The notes beneath the pieces are model-generated. The model saw only the letters and a list, made by a program, of their open reading frames with translations, searched no databases and was not told where the DNA came from. A DNA stretch of 64,000 nucleotides from Cohnella lupini (GTDB lineage: Bacteria > Bacillota > Bacilli > Paenibacillales > Paenibacillaceae). The DNA lies in contig NZ_QRDY01000006.1 in the NCBI RefSeq assembly GCF_003386205.1, positions 186,001-250,000 on the forward strand. Direction: 5' to 3'. Position numbers and translations under genes: made by a program. Positions within the stretch are counted from its first letter, which is position 1. Every line of letters begins with the position of its first letter. Below are positions 45,343 through 54,330 of this stretch, piece by piece.

Positions 45343-45376
45343 TAAGCGTTTACATTTAATTTTAAAGCGTTTACAG
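45320..45376 (-). promoter_or_regulatory. Three tandem CcpA (cre)-like operators
   Basis: Against the cre consensus WTGNAANCGNWNNCW, ATGAAAACGTATACA (45320-45334) is a full match and lies between the -35 and -10 boxes. ATGTAAACGCTTATT (45341-45355) misses the penultimate C. CTGTAAACGCTTTAA (45362-45376) misses that C and the first W. A site in the promoter spacer implies repression when preferred sugars are present. Confidence 0.65.
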
Positions 45377-45403
45377 CATGTATTATCCCGGATCTTAACC
45401 AGC

Positions 45404-45444
45404 AAAAAAAAGAGGATGCTGCGAACTCTACGCGCAGCCTCCTC
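45404..45444 (-). terminator. Terminator of the trp-hisC-tyrA operon
   Basis: On the minus strand GAGGAGGCTGCG pairs with CGCAGCATCCTC (one mismatch) around a nine-base loop and is followed by eight T. It starts just after the tyrA stop and insulates the small RNA from operon read-through. Confidence 0.92.
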
Positions 45445-45451
45445 AAGACCG

Positions 45452-46588
45452 TTACATATGAACGGCGTAGTTCAATGATTTCAATAATGCAGTCGCCTTG
45501 TCCTGATCTTCGGACTGTTGGAACGATAATCGCAGAACTCCCGGCACGTCTTCCCTGCTCTCGATGATTTGCAGATTACTGAGGTTGATCTTGGCTTGCC
45601 CGAGTTCCGTCGCGATCTTGCCGATGATACCAGGATGATCAGGAACGTCAACGTAACATTCATAGATCGAAGTGATCATTCCCTTGCGGCGTTCCGGAAG
45701 CTGGCTCCTGAATTGACCGGCGCGGCGGAATTGCTCCGCCACTCCTTCACCGTCCCCTTCTTCGAGCAGGCTAGCGAAACGTTCCATCTCACCTTGCCAA
45801 TCCCGGACCAGCTTGAGCATAACTTCGCGGTTATTGAGCAGAATATCTCGCCAGATGACGGGATCTCCGGAAGCTATTCTTGTAATATCCCTGAAACCGC
45901 CGGCCGCCAGCATTCTATATAACTCGTTCGATTCATTGTATCCCGCGATCTGATTAACGAGAGCGACCGCGATCATATGAGGCAAATGACTGATCGCGCC
46001 TACAATATCGTCATGCAGTACGGCGTCCGTCTTCACGATGTGGGCTCGCGTCCATTTCAACAGCTTCTCCAGCTTGAGAATGTGCTCCTCTGATGTGCCT
46101 TCCGTAGGCGTCAGCACGTAATAAGCATTCTCCAACAGATGCAAGCTTGCGGCTTCCACTCCGGAACGCTCGGATCCGGCCATCGGGTGTCCCCCGATGA
46201 ATACCGCTCCACGAGGCAACAATTTATCCGCATGACGGACGACGGACGCTTTCGTGCTCCCTACGTCCGTAACGATGCAGCCAGCCTTTAACGGAAGGCT
46301 GGCCAGCTCGTCCACGTATTCCTCCAGTCTGCCGACGGGTACGCACAGAAACAAGAAATCCGCGTCCTTGGACGCCTCCTCGACGGAGGTCGTCGCCCAA
46401 TCAACGACTCCGCGTGCGACGTACTTCTCCGTCGATGCGGCATTGACCGAATGGCCGACGACTTCGACTCCGGGTTTGCCTTTGAAGCAAAGCGCAAGCG
46501 ATCCGCCGATCAAGCCGACTCCGAAGATGGCGATTTTCAATCGTAAAGATTCCTTCGATTCCGTAAAGTCGCTAAATTCTCCGCTCAT
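45452..46588 (-). CDS. tyrA: Prephenate dehydrogenase
   Basis: TyrA oxidises prephenate to 4-hydroxyphenylpyruvate for tyrosine. The 378-residue protein has the NAD-binding motif IAIFGVGLIGGSLAL, GSTKASVV, GGHPMAGSERSGVEAA and a C-terminal ACT domain (about 300-375; VDVPDHPGIIGKIATEL), which points to feedback control by an amino acid. It follows hisC by four bases and ends the aromatic supraoperon here; in B. subtilis aroE comes next. Confidence 0.95.
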   Translation of the reverse strand: MSGEFSDFTESKESLRLKIAIFGVGLIGGSLALCFKGKPGVEVVGHSVNAASTEKYVARGVVDWATTSVEEASKDADFLFLCVPVGRLEEYVDELASLPLKAGCIVTDVGSTKASVVRHADKLLPRGAVFIGGHPMAGSERSGVEAASLHLLENAYYVLTPTEGTSEEHILKLEKLLKWTRAHIVKTDAVLHDDIVGAISHLPHMIAVALVNQIAGYNESNELYRMLAAGGFRDITRIASGDPVIWRDILLNNREVMLKLVRDWQGEMERFASLLEEGDGEGVAEQFRRAGQFRSQLPERRKGMITSIYECYVDVPDHPGIIGKIATELGQAKINLSNLQIIESREDVPGVLRLSFQQSEDQDKATALLKSLNYAVHM

Positions 46589-46592
46589 GCCT

Positions 46593-47690
46593 TCACACCT
46601 TTACCGCGATTTCTTGCAGCACGGCTGTCAGCGCGGCGATTACTTTCTCGTTCTGTTCTTGGCTTCCGACCGTTATCCTTATATGCGTAGGGTATAGCTT
46701 ATGGCCGGCTCTCACGATGATGCCTTTGCGGAGCAATGCATCGAATACTTCCTGGCCCGGTCTTTTCACGTCGACCATGATAAAATTCCCGTATGCCGGG
46801 AACGCGGGCAATCCGAGCTCGGCGAACGAGCTGTTGAAGTACGCCAAGCCTTGCTTGTTCGCCGCGCGGCATTCCTCGATGAACGACTCGTCCGCCAGTG
46901 CCGCTAGAGCGGCCGCCTGACCGAAGCGAGACGTGTTGAAAGGCTCTCTCACCTGGTTGATGCTTCGTATGACGTCGGGACGACCGATTCCATAACCGAT
47001 ACGAAGCGATGCTAAACCGTAAATTTTGGAGAAAGTGCGCAGAACGATAACGTTAGGGTATTTCTTAAGCAACTTTATGACATCCGGAAACGCAGGATCT
47101 TCGATATATTCGCAATAGGCTTCGTCCAATACGACGAGAACGTTGCTCGGAACCCGGGATAGGAACCTCTCGACTTCGTCCGCGACGTTGATCGTGCCCG
47201 TAGGGTTGTTCGGGTTGCATATCCAGATGACTTTCGTCTTGTCCGTTACGCGTTCGAGCATCGCATTCAGATCGTGGGTTCCCTCTTTGAGCGGCACCTC
47301 GATGATGACGGCGTTCTCGATCTGAGCGTTATGCTTGTATTGAGGAAACGTCTGGTCCGCCATGATCGTCTCGTCCCCGGGAACGAGAAAAGCGCGAGCG
47401 ATCATCAGTATAATTTCATCCGAACCGGCACCAAATATCACTTGGTCGGCGTTCACGTCGAATTTGCGCGCGATGGCATCCGTAAGCTCCACTGCTGCTC
47501 CATCCGGGTATATGCTGATGTTATCCAGCTCCCGAACGATGGCTTCCTTCGCCTTCGGGGAACTGCCGAACGGATTTTCGTTGGAAGCCAGCTTGATGAC
47601 TTCGGTTAATCCCAGCTCTCGTTTCACGTCGTCGACGGGTTTGCCGGGCTGGTAAACGGGCAAATGAACAATATTCGGTTTCGGAATCAT
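46593..47690 (-). CDS. hisC: Histidinol-phosphate aminotransferase
   Basis: HisC is a class I/II aminotransferase that serves histidine and, in Bacillus, also phenylalanine and tyrosine synthesis. The 365-residue protein has IKLASNENPFGSSPKA, NPNNPTGT, the PLP lysine in LRTFSKIYGLASLR, and the Arg in HIRITVGS. The start MIPKPN is set by AGGAGGG six bases upstream; the frame is open 33 codons further without a start signal. Its place between trpA and tyrA is the classic Bacillus order. Confidence 0.95.
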   Translation of the reverse strand: MIPKPNIVHLPVYQPGKPVDDVKRELGLTEVIKLASNENPFGSSPKAKEAIVRELDNISIYPDGAAVELTDAIARKFDVNADQVIFGAGSDEIILMIARAFLVPGDETIMADQTFPQYKHNAQIENAVIIEVPLKEGTHDLNAMLERVTDKTKVIWICNPNNPTGTINVADEVERFLSRVPSNVLVVLDEAYCEYIEDPAFPDVIKLLKKYPNVIVLRTFSKIYGLASLRIGYGIGRPDVIRSINQVREPFNTSRFGQAAALAALADESFIEECRAANKQGLAYFNSSFAELGLPAFPAYGNFIMVDVKRPGQEVFDALLRKGIIVRAGHKLYPTHIRITVGSQEQNEKVIAALTAVLQEIAVKV

Positions 47691-47772
47691 GTGGGTCCCT
47701 CCTAAGATCGCGACAAACGGAGCGTTCGGATCCGCCGAAGGCGGAACGTCATTCGCTCCGAATGGAAATGTT

Positions 47773-47800
47773 ATTCTATTCTGACACATCGACGCGTCAC
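47773..47800 (-). promoter_or_regulatory. Possible internal promoter for hisC-tyrA
   Basis: In the 148-base gap between trpA and hisC the minus strand has GTGACG and TAGAAT 16 bases apart. B. subtilis also has an internal promoter before hisC. The -35 box is weak. Confidence 0.3.
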
Positions 47801-47838
47801 TGTACAGACGATATTACGATTCAAGGAAATAGGAAAGT

Positions 47839-48684
47839 TTAGGAAGCCGACGTTCTCGGTTTTAATTCCGCGATGAAATCCTGTATTTGTTGAATACCTT
47901 GTTTGCGCTCGCTTTCGTTATCGGAAGTCAGAAGGGGTAAAGCCTCCTCCACTTGCCTGACTATGGCGCTGCCCACGATAACTCCGTCGCACTGACCGGC
48001 GAAACGCTCCGCGTGCTCGCGGGAGGAGATGCCGAAGCCAACGCAGATCGGAACCGATGCCGCTCTGCGTACCGTGCTCAGAAACTGGTCGATGCCTTCA
48101 TGGAAGGTTGAACGGACGCCGGTCACCCCCAACGACGAAACGCAGTAGACGAATCCTTTGGCATTGGCGGCGATCCGTTCCACGCGCGCTTCGGACGTCG
48201 GCGCGACAAGCGGAATCAAGTGGATGCCGCTGGCTTCCGCAAGCGCGCGGGTTTCGGAGTCTTCCTCCAAGGGCAGATCCGGAATAATCACACCGCTGAA
48301 CCCGTGTTCCTTCAGAAGCTCAAAGAATCTCTCTAAACCAAGTTGCAACGCCGGGTTGAAATAGCTGAACAGGATGAATGGCATCTTGACGCCGCGAGCG
48401 CGTGCGCTTGAGGCGACGGTCATGCAATCGGTAAGGCTGATGCGGTTCTTAAGCGCCCGTTCGGAAGCGCGCTGAATGACGGGACCGTCCGCGAGCGGAT
48501 CGGAATACGGAACGCCGAGCTCGATCATATGCGCCCCGGCGGCTTCCGCCGCTTGAACCAAGGCTACCGACGTGTCCAGATCGGGATCACCCATCGTCAT
48601 GAACGGGATAAGCGCCGTTTCCCCTTTGATTTTCAATTGAGCGAATACGGCATCTATCGCGTTAGGTACGGTTGTCGTGCTCAT
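47839..48684 (-). CDS. trpA: Tryptophan synthase alpha subunit
   Basis: TrpA cleaves indole-3-glycerol phosphate to indole and glyceraldehyde 3-phosphate and passes indole to TrpB. The 281-residue barrel has [32 protein letters not shown] with the catalytic Glu and Asp, and the phosphate-binding [12 protein letters not shown]. Its ATG overlaps the trpB stop (ATGA). Confidence 0.96.
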   Translation of the reverse strand: MSTTTVPNAIDAVFAQLKIKGETALIPFMTMGDPDLDTSVALVQAAEAAGAHMIELGVPYSDPLADGPVIQRASERALKNRISLTDCMTVASSARARGVKMPFILFSYFNPALQLGLERFFELLKEHGFSGVIIPDLPLEEDSETRALAEASGIHLIPLVAPTSEARVERIAANAKGFVYCVSSLGVTGVRSTFHEGIDQFLSTVRRAASVPICVGFGISSREHAERFAGQCDGVIVGSAIVRQVEEALPLLTSDNESERKQGIQQIQDFIAELKPRTSAS

Positions 48685-49895
48685 GGCTGCGTTCCCTCCT
48701 CTGCCGCTAGGTAAGACATGATGGACTCCACGTCTTTATCTCCGCGTCCGGACAAGCTGACGACGATGATCTCATCCTTGTTCATAACTGGAGCGATCTT
48801 AAGCACCTGAGCGATCGCGTGAGCGGACTCCAGCGCGGGAATGATGCCTTCCATCCGGGATAACAAGCTTAACGCGTCCAATGCTTCTTTGTCGGTGATC
48901 GGTACGTATTCCGCCCGCTTCGTGTCTTTCAAATAAGCATGCTCCGGCCCGATACCGGGGTAATCGAGTCCTGCAGAGATGGAATGAGCCGGCAACACTT
49001 GCCCGCCTTCGTCCTGCAGCACGTAACTCATGGAGCCTTGGAAGACGCCGGGACGACCTTTGGTCATCGTGGCCGCGTGCTCCTCGGTATCTACTCCCCT
49101 GCCCGCTGCTTCTACGCCTAGAAGCTTAACGCTCGCATCTTCGATGAACGGGTGGAAAATACCGATGGCGTTGCTCCCGCCTCCGACCGCCGCCACGACG
49201 ACATCCGGCAAGCGACCTTCGGCCTCGAGAATTTGCTCCCTCGATTCCAATCCGATAATCCGTTGAAAATCACGAACCATCATCGGATAAGGGTGCGGCC
49301 CCGTCACGGAACCTAAAATATAGTACGTATCGTCGACATGGCTAACCCAGTATCTTAGCGTTTCGTTGCAGGCGTCCTTGAGAGTCCGCGTGCCCGACAT
49401 GACGGGAATGACTTCGGAACCGAGCAGCTTCATTCGGAAAACGTTCAATTGTTGACGCTTCGTGTCTTCCTCGCCCATGAATACCTTGCACTCGAGCCCC
49501 ATGAGGGCGGCGACCGTCGCGGAAGCCACGCCGTGTTGACCGGCTCCGGTTTCGGCGATGACTTTTTTCTTGCCCATGCGTTTCGCGAGAACCGCTTGTC
49601 CGATCGTGTTGTTGATTTTATGCGCTCCGGTATGGTTCAAATCTTCTCGTTTCAGATAGATTTTCGCCCCGCCGAGATGTTGGGTTAATCTCTCCGCGTA
49701 ATAGAGCGGCGTCGGACGGCCCGAATATTGTTTCAACAAATAACGGACTTCCTCGAGGAAATCGGGATCGTCCTTGTATTTCAAATATGCTTCTTCCAGT
49801 TCGATTAAAGCGTTCATTAAGGTTTCCGGTACGTATTTTCCGCCGAAGGGACCAAAACGTCCGTGTTGATCCGGCACTTGACCTGCGTGACTCAT
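48681..49895 (-). CDS. trpB: Tryptophan synthase beta subunit
   Basis: TrpB is the PLP enzyme that joins indole and serine. The 404-residue protein has the lysine motif [39 protein letters not shown] with the catalytic Glu, and the phosphate loop VGGGSNAIG. It overlaps trpF and trpA by four bases each. Confidence 0.97.
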   Translation of the reverse strand: MSHAGQVPDQHGRFGPFGGKYVPETLMNALIELEEAYLKYKDDPDFLEEVRYLLKQYSGRPTPLYYAERLTQHLGGAKIYLKREDLNHTGAHKINNTIGQAVLAKRMGKKKVIAETGAGQHGVASATVAALMGLECKVFMGEEDTKRQQLNVFRMKLLGSEVIPVMSGTRTLKDACNETLRYWVSHVDDTYYILGSVTGPHPYPMMVRDFQRIIGLESREQILEAEGRLPDVVVAAVGGGSNAIGIFHPFIEDASVKLLGVEAAGRGVDTEEHAATMTKGRPGVFQGSMSYVLQDEGGQVLPAHSISAGLDYPGIGPEHAYLKDTKRAEYVPITDKEALDALSLLSRMEGIIPALESAHAIAQVLKIAPVMNKDEIIVVSLSGRGDKDVESIMSYLAAEEGTQP

Positions 49896-50569
49896 AATCC
49901 TCTCACCCTTTCTACGAATGCGGCGATCTTATGGTTATCTTTGACTCCGTCCGTCTCCACGCCGCTGGAGATATCGACGCCATCGGGTTTGTAATCGGTT
50001 ATTAGTTGGTCCGCGTTATCCGGATTCAGTCCCCCGGCGATGAACAATCGCAAGCCGTTATTATTCGCCGCTTCTTGATACGAAGGAATGACATCCCATC
50101 GAAAAGCTACGCCGGTACCTCCGCCGGCGGTATCCAAAAGGATCGTGGACACCGCTCCTTTGTATGCGGAGAGTCTTTCTGCGCCAATCCGTTCGGAGGT
50201 CGCTCCATTAGCTTCGCCGATCGGCAGCGCGCGCCAGACGTCAACCCGGAAGCGCTCGCGCACCTCTCGGCAGAACTCAGGCGACTCGTCGCCATGCAAT
50301 TGGACGACGTCGAGAGATACGACGGTTAGAGTATCTTCTAATTGGGCCATAGTCGGATTAACGAACACGCCGACCGTCTTGGGCGGTTTGCCGCCGGCCA
50401 TCGGAATTTGCTTCGCGACGGCTTGGAGAGCGGACGCTTGACCGGGGGAAAGCTGTCTTCTGCTCGTCGCGAACACGAAGCCGACGTAATCCACCGAAAG
50501 CCCGATCATTCCGCGCAAGGTCGCCTCTTCCATGATCCCGCATATTTTCACGATCGACGACTCCGTCAT
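49892..50569 (-). CDS. trpF: Phosphoribosylanthranilate isomerase
   Basis: TrpF does the Amadori rearrangement of phosphoribosylanthranilate. The 225-residue barrel begins [15 protein letters not shown], with the catalytic Cys in KICGI, and has [12 protein letters not shown], the catalytic Asp in [10 protein letters not shown], and GGLNPDN. It overlaps trpC and trpB by four bases. Confidence 0.95.
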   Translation of the reverse strand: MTESSIVKICGIMEEATLRGMIGLSVDYVGFVFATSRRQLSPGQASALQAVAKQIPMAGGKPPKTVGVFVNPTMAQLEDTLTVVSLDVVQLHGDESPEFCREVRERFRVDVWRALPIGEANGATSERIGAERLSAYKGAVSTILLDTAGGGTGVAFRWDVIPSYQEAANNNGLRLFIAGGLNPDNADQLITDYKPDGVDISSGVETDGVKDNHKIAAFVERVRGL

Positions 50570-51375
50570 CCGGACGCGCCTTCCTTCTTCGTTATCGGAC
50601 CGAGCAGCTCGTTTACGGCGTTCCGAACGTTAGATTGACGCATGAAATGCTCGCCGATCAATACCGCTTGAGCGCCGGCTTCGCGAACGAACGCCACGTC
50701 GTCCGTGGACGAGATCGCGCTCTCGCTTACCGCCACGATTCCTTTCGGCAATAAAGCGATCAGCTCCTCCGTTACTTTCAAGTCCGTGATGAAGGTTTTC
50801 AGATCCCGGTTATTGACGCCGATCAGCGAAGCTTTGCCTATGTCCAGGACCATGTCCAATTCCGGACGGTTATGCACTTCGACCAGCACGTCGAGCCCGA
50901 GGTCCCGCGCGAGGGTATAGAAGGACGAAAGCTGATTTTTCGTCAGAATGGCGGCGATCAACAAAATCGCATCGGCTCCGATCAAGCGGGCTTCGTAGAT
51001 TTGACGCTCGTCTATTGTGAAGTCTTTGCGAAGCAAAGGTACTTTGACCTGTTCGCGAATCCGCTTGAGATATTCGTTGCTGCCTTGAAAATAATCCGAG
51101 TCCGTCAATACGGAGATGCAATCCGTCCCTGCCTCTTCGTATGCTTGAGCTAAGCCGGCGGGATGGAAATCCGGACGAATAAGGCCTTTGGAAGGACTTG
51201 CCTTCTTTACTTCCGCGATTAGGCCGACCGGACGATTGCGACCGATCAAGGCTTGCTCGAAGCCTCGGCAAGATTCGAGTCCGGCGATCGTTCTTTCGGC
51301 TTGGCCGATGTTAAGGCTTTTTTTAAGCGCCGACACTTCTTCGTGTTTGGTGGCGACGATGCGATCAAGAAACAT
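50566..51375 (-). CDS. trpC: Indole-3-glycerol phosphate synthase
   Basis: TrpC closes the indole ring. The 269-residue barrel has the catalytic lysines in AEVKKASPSKGLIRPDF and VPLLRKDFTIDERQIYEA, and also IGVNNRDLKTF and the phosphate-binding VAVSESAISST. It starts 11 bases inside trpD. Confidence 0.96.
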   Translation of the reverse strand: MFLDRIVATKHEEVSALKKSLNIGQAERTIAGLESCRGFEQALIGRNRPVGLIAEVKKASPSKGLIRPDFHPAGLAQAYEEAGTDCISVLTDSDYFQGSNEYLKRIREQVKVPLLRKDFTIDERQIYEARLIGADAILLIAAILTKNQLSSFYTLARDLGLDVLVEVHNRPELDMVLDIGKASLIGVNNRDLKTFITDLKVTEELIALLPKGIVAVSESAISSTDDVAFVREAGAQAVLIGEHFMRQSNVRNAVNELLGPITKKEGASG

Positions 51376-52411
51376 GGCTCACTTCTCCCGTCGTTGCGAT
51401 CCATTGCTGAAGTTTATTGGCCGCGAGGCCGGAGTCGATCGTCGAAGCGGCGACTCTGACGCCGTCCGGCAACGAATCCGCGCGGCCCGAGACGTAAATG
51501 CATGCGCCCGCGTTCGCTAGGACGACATCGCGGTAAGCGCTTCTGTTGCCCGCGAGAACGTCGCGTATGATGGCGGCGTTCTCTTCCGCGTTTCCGCCCT
51601 GCACCTCGTCGAGGGACACCGTCGTTAGGCCGAGCTGTTCGGGAGTGATGTCATAAGTAAGGACTACCCCGTCTCTTAGCTCGGATACTTGGGTAGGCGC
51701 GGATATGCTGATTTCGTCCAATCCGTCGTAGCTGCCGACGACCATTGCTTTCTTCAAGCCTAGCCGGGACAACACTTCCGCTACCGTCGCGGTGCGCGTC
51801 CGATCGTATAAACCGATGAGCTGCCGGTCCGCGTTCGCCGGATTAGCCAATGGTCCGAGCATGTTGAATATGGTGCGCACGCCCAACTCTTTCCTTGGAA
51901 CCGCGGCGTGCTTCAATGCCGGATGGTACAGCTGCGCGAACATAAAGCATATCCCCGTTTTGTCGAGGCATTCCGCGGCTTGCTCGGGCGTTAAGTTGAT
52001 GTTGACGCCAAGGGCCTCCAGCACATCCGCGCTGCCCGCTTTGCCGGACATCGCGCGATTCCCGTGTTTGGCAACGCGAGCTCCCGCCGCCGCCGCGATT
52101 ACGGCCGAAACAGTCGAGATATTAAATTTATGGATACCCGATCCGCCGGTTCCGCACGTATCGAGAAGATCATGATTTTCCGTGGCGACGTGGTTGGAGA
52201 AAGCTCTCATCGCTTCCGCGAATCCGGTGATCTCTTCGACCGTCTCGCCTTTCATGCGAAGCGCAATGACGGTTCCGCTGATTTGCGCGGGCGTCGCCTC
52301 GCCTTTCATAATCGTCGTCATCGCTCCGTACGCCTCGTCGCGAGTCAAATCGCCGCCGCTAATTATTTTGTTCAACGCCTGCGGTAAACTTATCGTTAGA
52401 GTATCGCTCAT
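51365..52411 (-). CDS. trpD: Anthranilate phosphoribosyltransferase
   Basis: TrpD adds phosphoribose to anthranilate. The 348-residue protein has the PRPP-binding DTCGTGGSGIHKFNIS, KHGNRAMSGKAGSADVLEAL and NMLGPLANPA. GGGGAAGGGG serves the start. It follows trpE by 21 bases and overlaps trpC. Confidence 0.96.
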   Translation of the reverse strand: MSDTLTISLPQALNKIISGGDLTRDEAYGAMTTIMKGEATPAQISGTVIALRMKGETVEEITGFAEAMRAFSNHVATENHDLLDTCGTGGSGIHKFNISTVSAVIAAAAGARVAKHGNRAMSGKAGSADVLEALGVNINLTPEQAAECLDKTGICFMFAQLYHPALKHAAVPRKELGVRTIFNMLGPLANPANADRQLIGLYDRTRTATVAEVLSRLGLKKAMVVGSYDGLDEISISAPTQVSELRDGVVLTYDITPEQLGLTTVSLDEVQGGNAEENAAIIRDVLAGNRSAYRDVVLANAGACIYVSGRADSLPDGVRVAASTIDSGLAANKLQQWIATTGEVSHVS

Positions 52412-52432
52412 TTGACCGGATTCCCCTTCCCC

Positions 52433-54013
52433 TTAGTCATAGTCCAGATTCGTGCGGCGGTCTCCCGCCAGGACGACCGGAAAATCATTGGCGGAGCGCT
52501 TGGAAGATCCCGCGGCAGGAAACGCCGCTTCCGCGGAGCGGATCGCTTTGAGCATCCCTTTCGCTTTGTTGACGGTCTCTTCGTACTCGTTCTCCGGAAC
52601 GGAATCCCAGACGATTCCCGCTCCGGCTTGCACGTATGCTTTGCCGTGCTTGAAAATGATCGTCCGAATCGTGATGCATGTATTTAGATTGCCCGAGAAG
52701 CCCAAGTACCCGATAGCGCCGGCATACGCTCCTCTGGCTTCGTTCTCTAATTCGGCTATGATTTCCATCGCTCGGAGCTTCGGGGCTCCGGATACCGTTC
52801 CCGCCGGAAGGCAAGAAAGGAACGCATCGTAGAAATCCTTATCCGGCCGGAGTTGGCCGGTTACGTTCGATACGATGTGCATGACGTGGGAGTAACGCTC
52901 GATCTCCATGTAACTGTCGCATTTGACCGTTCCGAAGGTCGATACCCTTCCAAGATCGTTGCGCCCCAGATCGACGAGCATGACGTGCTCCGCCCGCTCC
53001 TTCTCGTCTGCCAACAATTCTTTTTCGAGCGCCAGATCTTCCTCCGGCGTTTTACCCCTCGGTCTTGTACCCGCGATCGGTCGAGTTTCCACTTTGCCGT
53101 TATCCACCTTGACCAGGAGCTCCGGAGAAGTTCCGACGACGACTTCGTCATCCAGCTTCAGCACGTACATGTACGGCGAAGGATTCATCGTCCTCAGTAC
53201 GCGGTACACGTGTAACGGGTCGACTTCCGTTTCGATATGGAATCGCTGCGACAACACGACTTGGAAGATGTCGCCCGCGCGAATATATTCCTTAGCCTGG
53301 TTGACATTATCCAGAAATTGCTGCTTGGTCAGGTTGGACTTGATTTCTCCAAGGTCCGGATCCTGAGGCGGCGTACCTCTCGACGGCTGAGTTTGAATCG
53401 GCTGCTGGATCCTGCGGATCGTATCGTCGATCGCGTTTAGCGTTTCCAAGTAGGCGGTTTCGATGTTCGCGTCCGTCGCGCCTTCGGCAACGTGTACGTT
53501 CCCGATGACGAGCACTTGCTGCTTGAAGTGGTCGAATACGATAACGCGGTCGCAGAACATGAATTGCATATCGTCCATGTTCAGATCGTCCGTCGGATGA
53601 GGCGGCAGCTTTTTCTCGTAATATTGAAGCAGGTCGTATCCGAAAAATCCGATCGCGCCTCCCGTGAACGGAGGAAGCTCCGTCAATGCCGGGCTCCGAT
53701 AGGAACGAAGCTTTTCGCGTAGGAGCTGCAACGGCTCGGTCGTTTCGTGAGTTTCGGATTTCCCGTTTTGCTCCAAGGTCAGCTGGCCCTTCTTCAGCTT
53801 CAGAACTAGGAACGGATCCGTGCCGATAAACGAATATCGCGCCCATTTAACACCGCCCTCGACGCTCTCCAGCAAGAACGCGCGCTTGTCTTTGCTAAGA
53901 TGCTGGAACACACGGATCGGCGTTTCGGTGTCCGCCAGCAACCTGCGTACGACGGGAATGACGTTGTATTGTCCTGCCATGGCTTTGATACCTTGAAGCT
54001 CCAGCTGATCCAT
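52433..54013 (-). CDS. trpE: Anthranilate synthase component I
   Basis: TrpE makes anthranilate from chorismate with an amidotransferase partner. The 526-residue protein has the Trp-feedback motif FLLESVEGG near residue 47, IAGTRPRGKTPEED, EHVMLVDLGRNDLGRV and GTVSGAPKLRAMEI. No trpG is in the operon, as in B. subtilis, where PabA from the folate operon supplies the glutaminase. GGAGAG precedes the ATG. Its expression is governed by the attenuator leader at 54014-54235. Confidence 0.96.
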   Translation of the reverse strand: MDQLELQGIKAMAGQYNVIPVVRRLLADTETPIRVFQHLSKDKRAFLLESVEGGVKWARYSFIGTDPFLVLKLKKGQLTLEQNGKSETHETTEPLQLLREKLRSYRSPALTELPPFTGGAIGFFGYDLLQYYEKKLPPHPTDDLNMDDMQFMFCDRVIVFDHFKQQVLVIGNVHVAEGATDANIETAYLETLNAIDDTIRRIQQPIQTQPSRGTPPQDPDLGEIKSNLTKQQFLDNVNQAKEYIRAGDIFQVVLSQRFHIETEVDPLHVYRVLRTMNPSPYMYVLKLDDEVVVGTSPELLVKVDNGKVETRPIAGTRPRGKTPEEDLALEKELLADEKERAEHVMLVDLGRNDLGRVSTFGTVKCDSYMEIERYSHVMHIVSNVTGQLRPDKDFYDAFLSCLPAGTVSGAPKLRAMEIIAELENEARGAYAGAIGYLGFSGNLNTCITIRTIIFKHGKAYVQAGAGIVWDSVPENEYEETVNKAKGMLKAIRSAEAAFPAAGSSKRSANDFPVVLAGDRRTNLDYD

Positions 54014-54235
54014 CGTCGATCTCTCCTTTTTAGAGCTTTATGCCATCAAAAAAGCACCCCTGCTCAGCAGAGATGCGCGTAATCGATAAGTTTAGGCTCC
54101 GACTTCATCGTGTCAGCACGGTAATTCCCATGCATCGCCGACGATACGGATACTCCGCTCATCTCTTCTCATCTCTACTCGCACCCGCGTAAGTTATCGT
54201 CCCTATGGCCGACCGTTCCGCGATGCATAATATGA
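54014..54235 (-). promoter_or_regulatory. TRAP-like attenuator leader of the trp operon
   Basis: On the minus strand six GAG triplets stand exactly five bases apart (54180 down to 54153), the spacing of TRAP binding sites. The terminator lies at 54048-54076: GCATCTCTGC pairs over ten bases with GCAGGGGTGC, has a three-base loop and is followed by six T. The first arm contains CATCTCT, which is complementary to AGAGATG, present twice within the GAG array. So the array can form an antiterminator with that arm. If TRAP with bound tryptophan covers the array, the terminator wins. This is the B. subtilis trp logic, with 6 repeats instead of 11. Confidence 0.8.
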
Positions 54236-54240
54236 GTATA

Positions 54241-54270
54241 AATATAGCATTCCTCGGCGGTTAGCGTCAA
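54241..54270 (-). promoter_or_regulatory. trpE: Sigma-A promoter of the trp operon
   Basis: TTGACG and TATATT are 18 bases apart on the minus strand. The start would be near 54235, about 55 bases before the first GAG triplet and 222 bases before trpE. The repeat array begins 60 bases upstream. Confidence 0.65.
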
Positions 54271-54330
54271 CATTATTCTATGCTTGTTTCGGCGACCATT
54301 CCAAGCTACCCTACAAGACTTTTTCACCCA

